From: Candidatus Methylumidiphilus alinenensis
GTDB lineage: Bacteria > Pseudomonadota > Gammaproteobacteria > Methylococcales > Methylococcaceae
Direction: 5' to 3'
DNA: 35,429 nucleotides
Assembly: GCA_003242955.1 (NCBI GenBank)
Contig: QJPH01000278.1
Span: forward strand, 1 to 35,429
The position numbers and the translations under genes are program-made. The stretch's first letter is position 1. Each line of letters starts with the position of its first letter. The notes beneath the pieces are model-generated. The model was not told the origin of the DNA and searched no databases. It saw nothing but the letters and a program-made list of their open reading frames with translations. Below, piece after piece: positions 29,082 through 35,429 of the stretch.

Positions 29082-30037
29082 AATGGATCGAAAAATCGTT
29101 GTAGTTCATCAAAAAGCTGTTTTTCCTGTTCTGCCCGCCCCGGATAATCAAAGTGACCGGCATCCGCCACAAACAATTCCTTAGGGCCAGCCAAGGCATT
29201 ATATACGGCAAATTGACCAGGAGGGGCCACAACAGGGTCAAACAAGGCCGCCGCCACATGCACAGGAACCGAAATATGGCGGGCGCTTAAAGCTGCATCA
29301 TAATACTGTAATGTTTCCATTACGTTACCATACCTCCTTTGGTATAGCGACACAGCGGCCCCGCTGCCCGTCGTCGGCAAGCCCAAGCGCAGGGGTTGGT
29401 TACCGAAAGTCGGTACATTGAGAGCCACCCGCCGGATGCGCGAGTCCCAGGCGACTGCCATTGCACCTATCCCACCGCCGAAACTGGTTCCCTGGTAACC
29501 GATATGCCCTTCAATTTCTGGAAAAAGCCGCAACAAGGCAGACACGCCAACCCAGACATCTTCGACGCAACCGCGAATAATGTAATTTTGAGGTTTGTCG
29601 ATGTCATGCAACACATGGTAAGCGGGGTTGCTGGAAACCCCCTTTTGACCGCTGCTACGGGACAATCCTCGGAAACAAGGGAAAAGAAAAACCGTGTCAC
29701 TCAAATTTAAATCAAAATCGGGACCATCCCTGCCGCCGTAACCATGGCCTACGACTAACCCCCTGCTGGGCCGCCCCGACCTGGGTATCAATAGCCACCC
29801 ACCAATGCGGAAACCATCGGTGGATTGGTAAAAAATGTCCCTGACCTCAAAATTCGGATGAAGTAGCAAGTCTTTCGATGACTCTGTTTCAGGATCGACC
29901 AGCAAGGCTCTCCCGTAACGGGCTTGCCAAAACTCTTCAAATCCCTCAGATTCCGCCGGCGGTGCAATTTCGAGTAAAGACTCCAGTTGGTGCCCATAAC
30001 TGGGGTCGAAGAAAAAAGAATGGTTAAACGATGTCAT
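29078..30037 (-). CDS. Acetylxylan esterase (AXE1)-like alpha/beta-hydrolase
   Basis: 319 residues, cytoplasmic. The N-terminal segment FEEFWQARYGRAL and RDIFYQSTDGFRIGGWLLIPR are typical of the AXE1/cephalosporin-C deacetylase family, followed by the oxyanion motif VVGHGYGGRDG, the nucleophile elbow YQGTSFGGGIG, the acid in AALFDPVVAPPGQ and the catalytic His in DAGHFDYPG. True substrates in such bacteria are often unknown acyl or acetyl esters. It is the first gene of the pair, with 206 bases to the tRNA upstream region. Confidence 0.88.
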   Translation of the reverse strand: MTSFNHSFFFDPSYGHQLESLLEIAPPAESEGFEEFWQARYGRALLVDPETESSKDLLLHPNFEVRDIFYQSTDGFRIGGWLLIPRSGRPSRGLVVGHGYGGRDGPDFDLNLSDTVFLFPCFRGLSRSSGQKGVSSNPAYHVLHDIDKPQNYIIRGCVEDVWVGVSALLRLFPEIEGHIGYQGTSFGGGIGAMAVAWDSRIRRVALNVPTFGNQPLRLGLPTTGSGAAVSLYQRRYGNVMETLQYYDAALSARHISVPVHVAAALFDPVVAPPGQFAVYNALAGPKELFVADAGHFDYPGRAEQEKQLFDELQRFFDPL

Positions 30038-30202
30038 ACAATAAATGAACCTTTCACCCTTAATTGGTTAGTATTTCACCCTATTTGGCGTCCATTGGCA
30101 AGCCGTTAGGCCAATTCCGATTTATTTCCGGTCACCGCTAAAGTGCAGGCATCCAACTCTACAAAAAAAATCCGCGCTGGTTACAGTTTGATGTAAATAG
30201 TC

Positions 30203-30231
30203 TTGCAAAACCCGCGCCTAACCCGTATAAT
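30203..30231 (+). promoter_or_regulatory. Sigma-70 promoter of the initiator tRNA
   Basis: TTGCAA (30203-30208) and TATAAT (30226-30231) are separated by 17 bases, and the tRNA begins 12 bases further on. This is the best promoter in the window. Confidence 0.85.
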
Positions 30232-30243
30232 GCTTTTCATCGA

Positions 30244-30320
<77 letters not shown>

Positions 30321-30328
30321 AACAAAAC

Positions 30329-30363
30329 AAAGGCTTACAGTTAAATGACTGTAAGCCTTTTTT
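30329..30363 (+). terminator. Rho-independent terminator after the tRNA
   Basis: AAAGGCTTACAGT (30329-30341) pairs with ACTGTAAGCCTTT (30348-30360) across TAAATG, and the T-run continues to 30363. A 13-bp stem. Confidence 0.88.
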
Positions 30364-30486
30364 GGTTTTTGGGGTTCGTGTAGGGCTAGTGTAGGATTTA
30401 TTAGGGAATGCATCGCCTTTGCCCACTAGTCGCCGCTAAACTTCGAGCCATTCAATTCGGGGTTTCAGGTTCATTGTGGCAATGCT

Positions 30487-30780
30487 TCAAGGGCAACAGC
30501 GGCTAGATTGCTCTACTGCTTCTATCAGAAGTCGCCTAAATTCGGCTTTGAGTTCCACTAGGGACATAGACTTGATTTCCTCCACCCTTGATTGAGAAAC
30601 CGCATTCCCTTTAACAAGTCTAAATTTTTCTGCTTTGAATTTTTCTAGCGACCAGCTTGAATAACCCCATTGATAACCCAAGCGGGCTTTGAGTTCTTCC
30701 GTGGACAATAACGACAATTTCCCCCTTGACTGTGCTTTTGACTTTTGCTCAAGCTTTACAATTCTAGTTTCGATGTTCAT
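30487..30780 (-). CDS. Small coiled-coil protein of the mobile module (97 aa)
   Basis: MNIETRIVKLEQKSKAQSRG opens like its upstream neighbour (MNIKKRLEKLE), a pattern of short charged coiled-coil proteins seen in phage and satellite elements. The rest, with LSTEELKARLGYQW and SLVELKAEFRRLLIEAVEQ, is helical. No known domain. It starts 2 bases after the stop of the 64-residue ORF, so it is the last gene of the coupled minus-strand module. Confidence 0.6.
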   Translation of the reverse strand: MNIETRIVKLEQKSKAQSRGKLSLLSTEELKARLGYQWGYSSWSLEKFKAEKFRLVKGNAVSQSRVEEIKSMSLVELKAEFRRLLIEAVEQSSRCCP

Positions 30781-30782
30781 TG

Positions 30783-30977
30783 TTACACCCCCTCACACAT
30801 GAACCTGTAGGCTTCTTCGGGTGTCATTTGGTACTTTTGGGCTGTCTGCTGCAATTGCTTAGTCGGCCCGTCAAGCATCCTTAAATATTGTTGTTCCGGG
30901 GTTAATGTAGGGTCGTCGATGTCGATGGTATTAGCCTGTAAGGATTCTAATTTTTCCAATCTCTTTTTAATGTTCAT
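30783..30977 (-). CDS. Small coiled-coil protein of the mobile module (64 aa)
   Basis: MNIKKRLEKLESLQANTIDI followed by LTPEQQYLRMLDGPTKQLQQ and MTPEEAYRFMCEGV. It is helical and charged, of unknown function. Its ATG overlaps the end of the primase reading frame (ATGA, 30974-30977), and the next ORF follows after 2 bases. Confidence 0.6.
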   Translation of the reverse strand: MNIKKRLEKLESLQANTIDIDDPTLTPEQQYLRMLDGPTKQLQQTAQKYQMTPEEAYRFMCEGV

Positions 30978-32225
30978 TTTGCTACCTGCTCTAGTGCTTC
31001 GATTCGCTTTTCATGGTCGCTGCCTTCAATGGCCTTGCCTTGCCCATTTGGCAAAGTGTTCAGCGTCGGCAAGGTGTAGCTCACCCTCGGCATAAATTTG
31101 CGCAGCCAACTCTGCGGCCAGTCCCCGCACTGCCGCGCCGTCAGGGTTCCAGCATCATGCTCCATCTCGCCAAAGCAACCATGCTTTGCTTTCCCAAACG
31201 TAGCGGATATTTTCGCCGTGGGCATCCAATAGCCGCGCCACGTTGCCGAGTTCGGTCAGTGGCCTTGTGGTAGCCGTACCGTCGCGGGCATCGGCACACG
31301 GTAGGGCAGGGGCAAGAAATGCCGGCATTTTTGCTGTTGACACTGTGTCGCATAATGCCCAATCAATTTCCGCCCGTACCGCGTCCAGCCCTTGCGCCAT
31401 GTCGTTGAAGTCCCCGCCATTCGGAGGAAACGCCACGCTTGCGCCTATGGCTTGGGCGGCTTCGGTCGCCTTGGTCCGTCCGGGGTTCCCCTTGGTTTGG
31501 GTGTCATCGTCGCCACACATCAGGAGCCGCGCCTTTGGGTATTGGTTGCGCACCATGCGGGCAACATCGGCCAAATTGCCAGCATTGAAAGCGACACATA
31601 CGGCAAGCCCACTAGCTTGGTGAAGGGTCGCGGCGGTTGCCCATCCTTCTGCCAGTAAGAGCGTTGTCGCGCCGTTTGGGTCGCCTAGCCAGCAATGCCC
31701 GCCCTTCATTTTTCCGCCCGTCATAAAGCGTTTAATGCCATCGTGGGCAATGAATTGGAGCGATTGAAGCGCACCGTCCGGCCCATAGACAGGAGCAATA
31801 AGCCAGCCCTTATAATCGCCCTCAGTGCAAAGCCTCAGCCCGTCAGGGTCGATTCGCTTTTTTATCAGATAGGCATGACTCGGCGGCGCGGGTCTGGCAC
31901 TCTGCCAAGTACCCCGCGCCGTGGTCGCTGCTGCTTTGTAATCATGCTCACGTTGCGCCTTGGCTTCTCGCTTGGCCTGCTCTATCTTTTTGCGTAACTC
32001 GGCCTTTTCCTGCCGTCGCATGGGCTTGGTGCGCTCGGCCTGCCATGTGTGTTGATCCCCGCTGCGCCAGTCACCAAAAGCCGCGCCCTGCCCATCTGCA
32101 AAAAGATGTACCCATCCTGATTTATCGCCGGTCTTGCCGTTGCTTGAAAAGCGTGTTGTCTTGCCGGGTTCCATGTGGTTAGGTGGGTCGAAACCCGCCG
32201 CTTGCATTGCTTCTTCCAAGGTCAT
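30974..32225 (-). pseudogene. Toprim primase of satellite/phage type, broken by a stop and a frameshift
   Basis: The first 356 codons (to 31155) encode the N-terminal region FDPPNHMEPGKTTRFSSNGK, a charged helical linker, and a Toprim core: LLLAEGWATAATLHQ (metal Glu), LLMCGDDDTQ (DxD) and GASVAFPPNGGDFNDM. The frame is then stopped by TGA at 31155-31157 inside LLWRDGA-stop-CWNPDGAAV. The same frame continues AELAAQIYAEGE and HLADAEHFAKWARQ, which in relatives is the lead into the helicase half, so the TGA replaces a Trp. It is lost again at 31026 in a repeated CCTTGCCTTGCC tract, after which another frame ends KRIEALEQVAK at 30974. The helicase domain is missing. The gene is inactive as a primase-helicase, though a Toprim-only product is possible. 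Confidence 0.75.
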
Positions 32226-32228
32226 CCT

Positions 32229-32315
32229 TTAACCCCACAAGCGCAATAAGGCAATTACCAAAAGAGCCAATATTTCGGGTAAAATAGGAAGTGCGTAAAT
32301 GATATTGGCTTTCAT
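32229..32315 (-). CDS. 28-residue hydrophobic peptide
   Basis: MKANIIYALPILPEILALLV then IALLRLWG, one membrane-spanning helix. Its ATG overlaps the stop of the HTH-like gene (ATGA, 32312-32315) and its TAA is 3 bases before the primase ATG. The two-sided coupling is the main support. It is too short for homology; it could be a leader peptide for primase translation or a small membrane protein of the element. Confidence 0.45.
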   Translation of the reverse strand: MKANIIYALPILPEILALLVIALLRLWG

Positions 32316-32578
32316 TCCGTTGCCCCCTTGCCGTGGGCTATTGCAGTAGCCCCGGCATCCCCCGGTTGCCACCCAGTGGGTAGCCTATAATGGGCCACGT
32401 TTCGCATGTCTCTTTCAGTTTCGATAGGCCAGTTTTTCCGCTTTTTGATGTAGTGGATAACTGCGGCCAATCGCCATCCATGCCCCATGTCGATAAGAGT
32501 TTTATGGGTTAAATCTTCCCGCTGTAAAAGTAGGTTTTTGACGATATGGGCATACTTTCGAGAATAGGGGCTGCTCAT
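32312..32578 (-). CDS. Helix-turn-helix-like protein of the mobile module
   Basis: 88 residues from ATG 32578, chosen because it overlaps the stop of the upstream excisionase frame (ATGA). MSSPYSRKYAHIVKNLLLQR is followed by LTHKTLIDMGHGWRLAAVIH, YIKKRKNWPIETE and HYRLPTGWQPGD, a layout like the winged helix-turn-helix proteins of phages (LG-type helix, then RKxGWPIxT, then YRLP). It probably binds DNA in element control. The frame opens to 32623 but the extra part is the reverse frame of the excisionase end. Confidence 0.6.
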   Translation of the reverse strand: MSSPYSRKYAHIVKNLLLQREDLTHKTLIDMGHGWRLAAVIHYIKKRKNWPIETERDMRNVAHYRLPTGWQPGDAGATAIAHGKGATE

Positions 32579-32776
32579 ACTGCACCCCCATTGAGTGACG
32601 CTTGAAGGTCCGATACTCGCCAAGCTAATCGCCCATTTATGCTTATAGGTCTAATTGGCCCATTTTCTCAGGGTTTGGGGTTTTCTATTAATGAATTGAG
32701 CCGCTTCATTTGTCGGTAAGACTTCGGGCAACAATTTGGCGCGGGTCGGTTGAATGTTTTGATTTTGCATCATCAT
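32575..32776 (-). pseudogene. AlpA/excisionase-like HTH protein with a frameshift
   Basis: From three tandem ATGs (32776-32768) the frame reads QPTRAKLLPEVLPTNEAAQF then INRKPQTLRKWA, an MerR/AlpA-type helix-turn-helix, and stops at 32651. The second half, PIRPISINGRLAWRVSDLQA and SLNGGAV, continues in another frame to 32575. In relatives these halves are joined by about five residues (a Cys/Leu-Glu-Asn-Gly segment), so I infer a deletion of about 16 bases near 32650. It would have been the first gene of the module and the factor directing excision or activating it. Confidence 0.68.
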
Positions 32777-33169
32777 AATTCCAGCTATTGGAAAGTTGCG
32801 CTTTTGGCAGGATTGCCGTTTCTGCGCGTTGATGATGCATATTTATTCACATGGGGTAGTGTCCCCCGCAAGTATCCCCCTAACCCCCAATTTTGGGCAG
32901 GGTGATTGGGGTAGGGTTAGGGACGCTTAATCTGAGCCAAACGTCTTCGCGGGTCGGCTGGAACGGCGGGTTTGGCTGGTGGTGATTGTAACGGGGCCGT
33001 AGTTTCATGGATACACTACTCTTTGCTCTTATTAAACATACAGCCCGGTTAGAATGTTGGAATGTGAGACCTGGCCCAATTCTTTTACGCGTGTGCAGAC
33101 GATAGAGCCGTCTGCCCACCCTACCCGGCTAACCCCAGCCTACGTGCTTATCGCATTGAGGTCAGCGGA
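32777..33169. other. Gene-free gap with one imperfect inverted repeat
   Basis: No credible gene. CCCTAACCCCCAAT (32878-32891) mirrors ATTGGGG...GTTAGGG (32905-32922) with a small bulge. The right side holds GC-rich patches without clear function. It separates the satellite module from the cassette region and may mark a junction. Confidence 0.5.
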
Positions 33170-33400
33170 TTATTTATAGAAAGTTTTGCCCTCCTCAATC
33201 AGCCCAAGGGTTTGCAAGGTATCGTTAATGGCATCCATCATTCCCATGTCCTGTAGCGTTCCTTGGTTGTTTACCACGCGACGCAGAGCGACATAGAAAG
33301 TAATTTCACCCACCGCCATTTCATCGGTCTTGTTGCCGCCGGAAACGATTTTCTGGGCGTAATGGTTCAGTTTTTCTTCGATCAAATCATTTAGATTCAC
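33170..33400 (-). CDS. Hypothetical protein (76 aa)
   Basis: Begins at a GTG with AGGAGA 10 bases upstream: MNLNDLIEEKLNHYAQKIVS, then GGNKTDEMAVGEITFYVALR and MDAINDTLQTLGLIEEGKTF. It is acidic and helical. No known family. It lies downstream (in cassette sense) of attC site 1 on the same strand, so it may be the payload of the next cassette, whose own attC I cannot find. Confidence 0.55.
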   Translation of the reverse strand: MNLNDLIEEKLNHYAQKIVSGGNKTDEMAVGEITFYVALRRVVNNQGTLQDMGMMDAINDTLQTLGLIEEGKTFYK

Positions 33401-33501
33401 TTTGAGTTGTCTCCTAGAGTTTCATGTTTACGAAAATAGCCAATAGTTGCACTGGATTACATTGAATAATCCCAGTCCAGTGCGTCCAGGGATTCTTGCT
33501 T

Positions 33502-33591
33502 TTACGCTTCCGCACATCGAAGAAACCGTCTCTTGATCGATTCTGGCGATGGGTGTTCTTCGTCTGATTTTGTCTGTATGTTTATGCTCAT
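33502..33591 (-). CDS. Small ORF directly after attC site 1
   Basis: 29 residues, MSINIQTKSDEEHPSPESIK then RRFLRCAEA, starting 4 bases past the attC end on the minus strand. No ribosome site. It could be a short cassette ORF or chance. Confidence 0.25.
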   Translation of the reverse strand: MSINIQTKSDEEHPSPESIKRRFLRCAEA

Positions 33592-33594
33592 AGA

Positions 33595-33686
33595 ACCTAA
33601 CGCCCGAATTGAGGTGCGCGGACGGACGGACTCCCAGAAAACAAGCCAAAGCGTAACCCCGCGTCCCCTTGAGCGCCGGGTTGGGC
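33595..33686 (-). other. attC site 1 (integron cassette recombination site)
   Basis: Read on the minus strand: it starts GCCCAAC (RYYYAAC, R'') with CCGGCGCTCAAGGGGACGCG, and ends CGCGCACCTCAATTCGGGC with GTTAGGT (GTTRRRY, R'). The arms are imperfect complements with extra bases, and the centre is about 40 bases. The ending CAATTCGGGCGTTAGG is canonical in attC sites. Both sites are 92 bp and, by hand, differ at about 13 positions. Confidence 0.75.
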
Positions 33687-33763
33687 TGCCGCGCTGGAGG
33701 AGAAAGCCGGGGTTGCTTGGCTTTTTGCTCTTTTTTATCCAACCGGCGCAATACGGCTTGCAC

Positions 33764-34030
33764 CTATTGCGCCCTGAGGCTCTTCCATGCAAATAGCGCA
33801 AGCGATGTACAGATTGAAACCGCTATAAAAGAAACCAAGAGCATATAAAGTACATCCAGTTTGCCGATATCTTCGGCATCTTGTGCGCCATACAGATTAC
33901 TAAGCCAAATTGAGAATGACTCCGGTGGGCGCGGAATAGCATCAGGGTTCCCTCCCCATACGTAGGTCAACGAGAGTGTTGCAAATACCAGCCAAGCGAC
34001 GAGCAGCCCAATGTTTGTTCGACGGCTCAT
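33764..34030 (-). CDS. Two-TM membrane protein, candidate immunity protein
   Basis: 88 residues. First TM segment IGLLVAWLVFATLSLTYVWGG (about 7-26), then a periplasmic or cytosolic loop PDAIPRPPESFSIWLSNLYG with AQDAEDIGK, then a second TM segment LDVLYMLLVSFIAVSICTSL. Its ATG overlaps the toxin stop (ATGA, 34027-34030). Small overlapping membrane genes next to peptidoglycan-targeting effectors are often their immunity partners, so I infer that role. Not recognised by family. It ends about 77 bases before attC site 1. Confidence 0.65.
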   Translation of the reverse strand: MSRRTNIGLLVAWLVFATLSLTYVWGGNPDAIPRPPESFSIWLSNLYGAQDAEDIGKLDVLYMLLVSFIAVSICTSLALFAWKSLRAQ

Positions 34031-34485
34031 TTAACTACTACTTTGCCATATGCAAGTAATTTTATACCCGGAACTGCCTCTTGAATTGAGCTTTTCAGAA
34101 TTGCTCGCAAATGTTGAAAGTCAGCGAGACTCTCGATGGTGATGCAACCTCTGCTTATACCCACTGCACCCTTTGGATGAAGGCGGAAATTACCTCGTTT
34201 GACTTCTTCACAATAAGTCTCGTCGTCTATGGTTCCGTCAATCGCATATAAGGCGAACCAATCGCTATGCCTTCCAAAGATGTCATAAAGTGAACCAAGC
34301 AACCCGCCAGACTGCCTATCAAAAATATAGTAACTTCCCGGTGGAATCGGCCCAACACCTGCATTGCAGGCAAACTCACGACGATTTGCGTGAACACCCA
34401 GGCCAGAGAAGGCAGGAAACGACATTGCGCCACACTTGAATATACTCATTGGTTTGCCGTTGAGTTCGAAGGAGCAATCTATCAT
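34027..34485 (-). CDS. Tlde1/DUF2778-domain L,D-transpeptidase-type toxin
   Basis: 152 residues. MIDCSFELNGKPMSIFKCG, then FSGLGVHANRREFACNAGVG, PIPPGSYYIFDRQSGGLLGS, DWFALYAIDGTIDDETYCEE, VKRGNFRLHPKGAVGISRGC ITI. These are the Tlde1 (DUF2778) blocks, with the catalytic His...Ser-Arg-Gly-Cys at the C-terminal side (HPKG and ISRGCITI). Known members are type VI secretion effectors that act on peptidoglycan stems by L,D-carboxypeptidase or exchange activity. There is no signal peptide, as expected for a secreted effector. I chose ATG 34485, with AGAAG 8 bases upstream, as the family start; the open frame runs to 34683. No type VI gene is in the window. It lies between two attC sites and is followed by a candidate immunity gene. 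Confidence 0.85.
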   Translation of the reverse strand: MIDCSFELNGKPMSIFKCGAMSFPAFSGLGVHANRREFACNAGVGPIPPGSYYIFDRQSGGLLGSLYDIFGRHSDWFALYAIDGTIDDETYCEEVKRGNFRLHPKGAVGISRGCITIESLADFQHLRAILKSSIQEAVPGIKLLAYGKVVVK

Positions 34486-34642
34486 CTGTGAACTTCTTGT
34501 ATGAAAAGAATGTAATAGCGAAATGCTAACTGCGTTCATCATCCAGAGCGGCTTTATCGTCCGGACGATGAACGAACAGTTTGACAAGTATGTTAAGCGA
34601 AAATGTCGATTAACGATAGGGCCGTTGCCGTACTTCCCCGGT

Positions 34643-35017
34643 TTAGCACGCCCCCCAGTCTCCGGTCTCGTTGGAAACGCCAAGATGGACCTGAATTTCG
34701 TTAACGCGATCAGCTATTTTTGTTGCGAGGCAACCCTTGAATGCCGTCTCAAAGGCTGCGTTAGCTGCGGCGGGGCTTGCGAATATTGCAGCCAAAGTTG
34801 CCGCTCCTGCTGCTACTCCCGCACAATTTTGTACATCGCCCCACAGAGCATCGAGAATGTCGTCAGGCCCACATAACTCTGCGTAGGCTTAGAGTGAATC
34901 ACGGCACCTGAGTGTTGGCGATGGTGTACCGAAAGGGCCGTTGTTTGTCCATTCTACTTTACTTTCCCTTGGGCCGTTCGTTGAGCCAAGTCTGTGTCTT
35001 TTGCATATGCTTGCCAT
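34643..35017 (-). pseudogene. First cassette ORF, interrupted by an in-frame stop
   Basis: An excellent ribosome site (AAGGAG, 6 bases from ATG 35017) starts MASICKRHRLGSTNGPRESK with WTNNGPFGTPSPTLRCRDSL, which then meets TAA at 34889-34891. The same frame continues AYAELCGPDDILDALWGDVQ, NCAGVAAGAATLAAIFASPA, ANAAFETAFKGCLATKIADR and ends GDWGAC at 34643. The second part is clearly protein-like and Ala-rich helical, with no start codon of its own after the TAA. So the ORF was probably once 124 residues and is now broken, or the stop is read through. The function is unknown; its place before the toxin suggests a chaperone, adaptor or second partner. Confidence 0.55.
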
Positions 35018-35078
35018 TATTATCTCCTTCGATAGCCCTTAATAAGGCGATGTCGTGGCTGGGCCGGAAGCCAACGAT

Positions 35079-35170
35079 GCCCAACGCCCGAATTGAGGGG
35101 CGCGGGCGGACAGACTTCCAGAAAACAGGCTAAAGCATAACCCCGCGTCCCCTCGAATGCCGGGTTGGAC
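35079..35170 (-). other. attC site 2 (integron cassette recombination site)
   Basis: On the minus strand it opens GTCCAAC (R''), continues CCGGCATTCGAGGGGACGCG and closes CGCGCCCCTCAATTCGGGC with GTTGGGC (GTTRRRY, R'). It has the same architecture and length as attC site 1. The cut points of the two sites enclose a cassette of about 1.48 kb. Confidence 0.72.
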
Positions 35171-35232
35171 GAAGCCGCTTCGCGGAGAAAGCCATTCTCA
35201 TTAGCCTTTCAAAGAATTAAACTGCACCTCAG

Positions 35233-35251
35233 CCCCCATTTCGGGGTTTTT
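35233..35251 (+). terminator. Short hairpin with T-run upstream of the integrase
   Basis: CCCCCATTTCGGGGTTTTT lies about 25 bases before the integrase ATG. A weak rho-independent terminator or attenuator, or a terminal hairpin of the element that contains the integrase. Confidence 0.4.
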
Positions 35252-35275
35252 AACAGACTAACGAGGTTGCCCATT

Positions 35276-35429
35276 ATGGAATCATCTTTATCCCCGAATA
35301 TCAAGAATTTCGAGCAAAATTACCAGACTCACCTCAAACGCCTCAAGCTCAACGGCATGCAGCCCAAAACGATTGAGGCTTATTCCCTCGCCGTGCGCCG
35401 GGCGGGCGGGTATTTCGGGTATCAGATTG
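35276..35429 (+). CDS. Tyrosine recombinase/integrase, N-terminal fragment
   Basis: From ATG 35276 (GAGG 9 bases upstream) 51 residues are visible before the edge: MESSLSPNIKNFEQNYQTHL, KRLKLNGMQPKTIEAYSLAV and RRAGGYFGYQI. This is the SAM-like core-binding N-terminus of tyrosine recombinases (KTIEAY, then an R/F-rich helix). The closest pattern I know is the integrase that accompanies IS91-like elements; an integron IntI is possible because the gene is divergent from the attC cassettes. The catalytic domain is off the window. Confidence 0.78.
   Translation, partial: MESSLSPNIKNFEQNYQTHLKRLKLNGMQPKTIEAYSLAVRRAGGYFGYQI

Noticed and set aside
32880-33119. A 79-residue minus-strand frame in the gap
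   Set aside because: No ribosome site, unnatural composition (Arg/Pro-rich), and overlaps an inverted repeat.
33428-33801. Reading frames of 99-111 residues across attC site 1
   Set aside because: They translate the attC itself (peptides such as NPALKGTRGYALACF), a common annotation artefact; only the 29-codon piece past the site might be real.

Overview
The window looks like a chromosomal segment of a gammaproteobacterium. Housekeeping genes (argH, pgi, parC, msrB, ppk1, ilvC, pssA, pstB, phoU) are of gammaproteobacterial type. The bacteriohemerythrin carries all seven iron ligands at the spacing known from methanotrophs, and ilvC is followed by pssA. A methanotroph-like lineage (Methylococcales) is my best guess, but no diagnostic gene (methane monooxygenase, rRNA) is present.

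Layout. 1-5273: an edge-truncated histidine phosphatase coupled to argH, a bacteriohemerythrin, and a pgi-pgl pair for entry to and from the pentose phosphate path. 5274-9216: a leader or small-RNA-like stretch with a strong terminator before an RlpA-like exported protein, then a large metallophosphoesterase-STAND NTPase-TPR gene whose 5' part has been deleted and frameshifted. 9648-16822: parC, an unknown membrane protein, a TSUP permease and a REC-HisKA-HATPase-REC hybrid protein. 16819-23973: soxY and soxZ placed divergently, msrB, a polyphosphate kinase with an extra helix-hairpin-helix domain, a Cu(I) P-type ATPase and a zinc-finger/pRiA4 ORF3-like protein. 23996-30037: pssA, ilvC, a rhodanese, phoU, pstB and two coupled esterases. 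30244-30320: initiator tRNA-Met with a good promoter and terminator.

The intergenic spaces of the core part are crowded with palindromic, MITE/REP-like repeats. Many are nested: an outer pair of inverted arms encloses a different inner palindrome. Three elements share the same outer arms (around TGATGTTACGCA) but have unrelated inner palindromes. One repeat-like sequence seems to have been absorbed in frame into pgl.

From about 30.4 kb to the right edge the window is mobile and decaying. A minus-strand, translationally coupled module of satellite/phage type (AlpA/excisionase-like HTH, second HTH-like protein, 28-residue hydrophobic peptide, Toprim primase, two small coiled-coil proteins) carries at least three inactivating lesions. 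To its right lie two 92-bp sites that I read as integron attC sites, both oriented to the minus strand. They bracket a cassette of about 1.5 kb that encodes a Tlde1/DUF2778 L,D-transpeptidase-type toxin, an overlapping two-TM protein that may be its immunity factor, and an interrupted upstream ORF. A tyrosine recombinase starts divergently at 35276 and runs off the edge, so the array is either part of an integron or a CALIN (attC cluster lacking an integron integrase) beside an unrelated integrase. This cassette is the most interesting system in the window.
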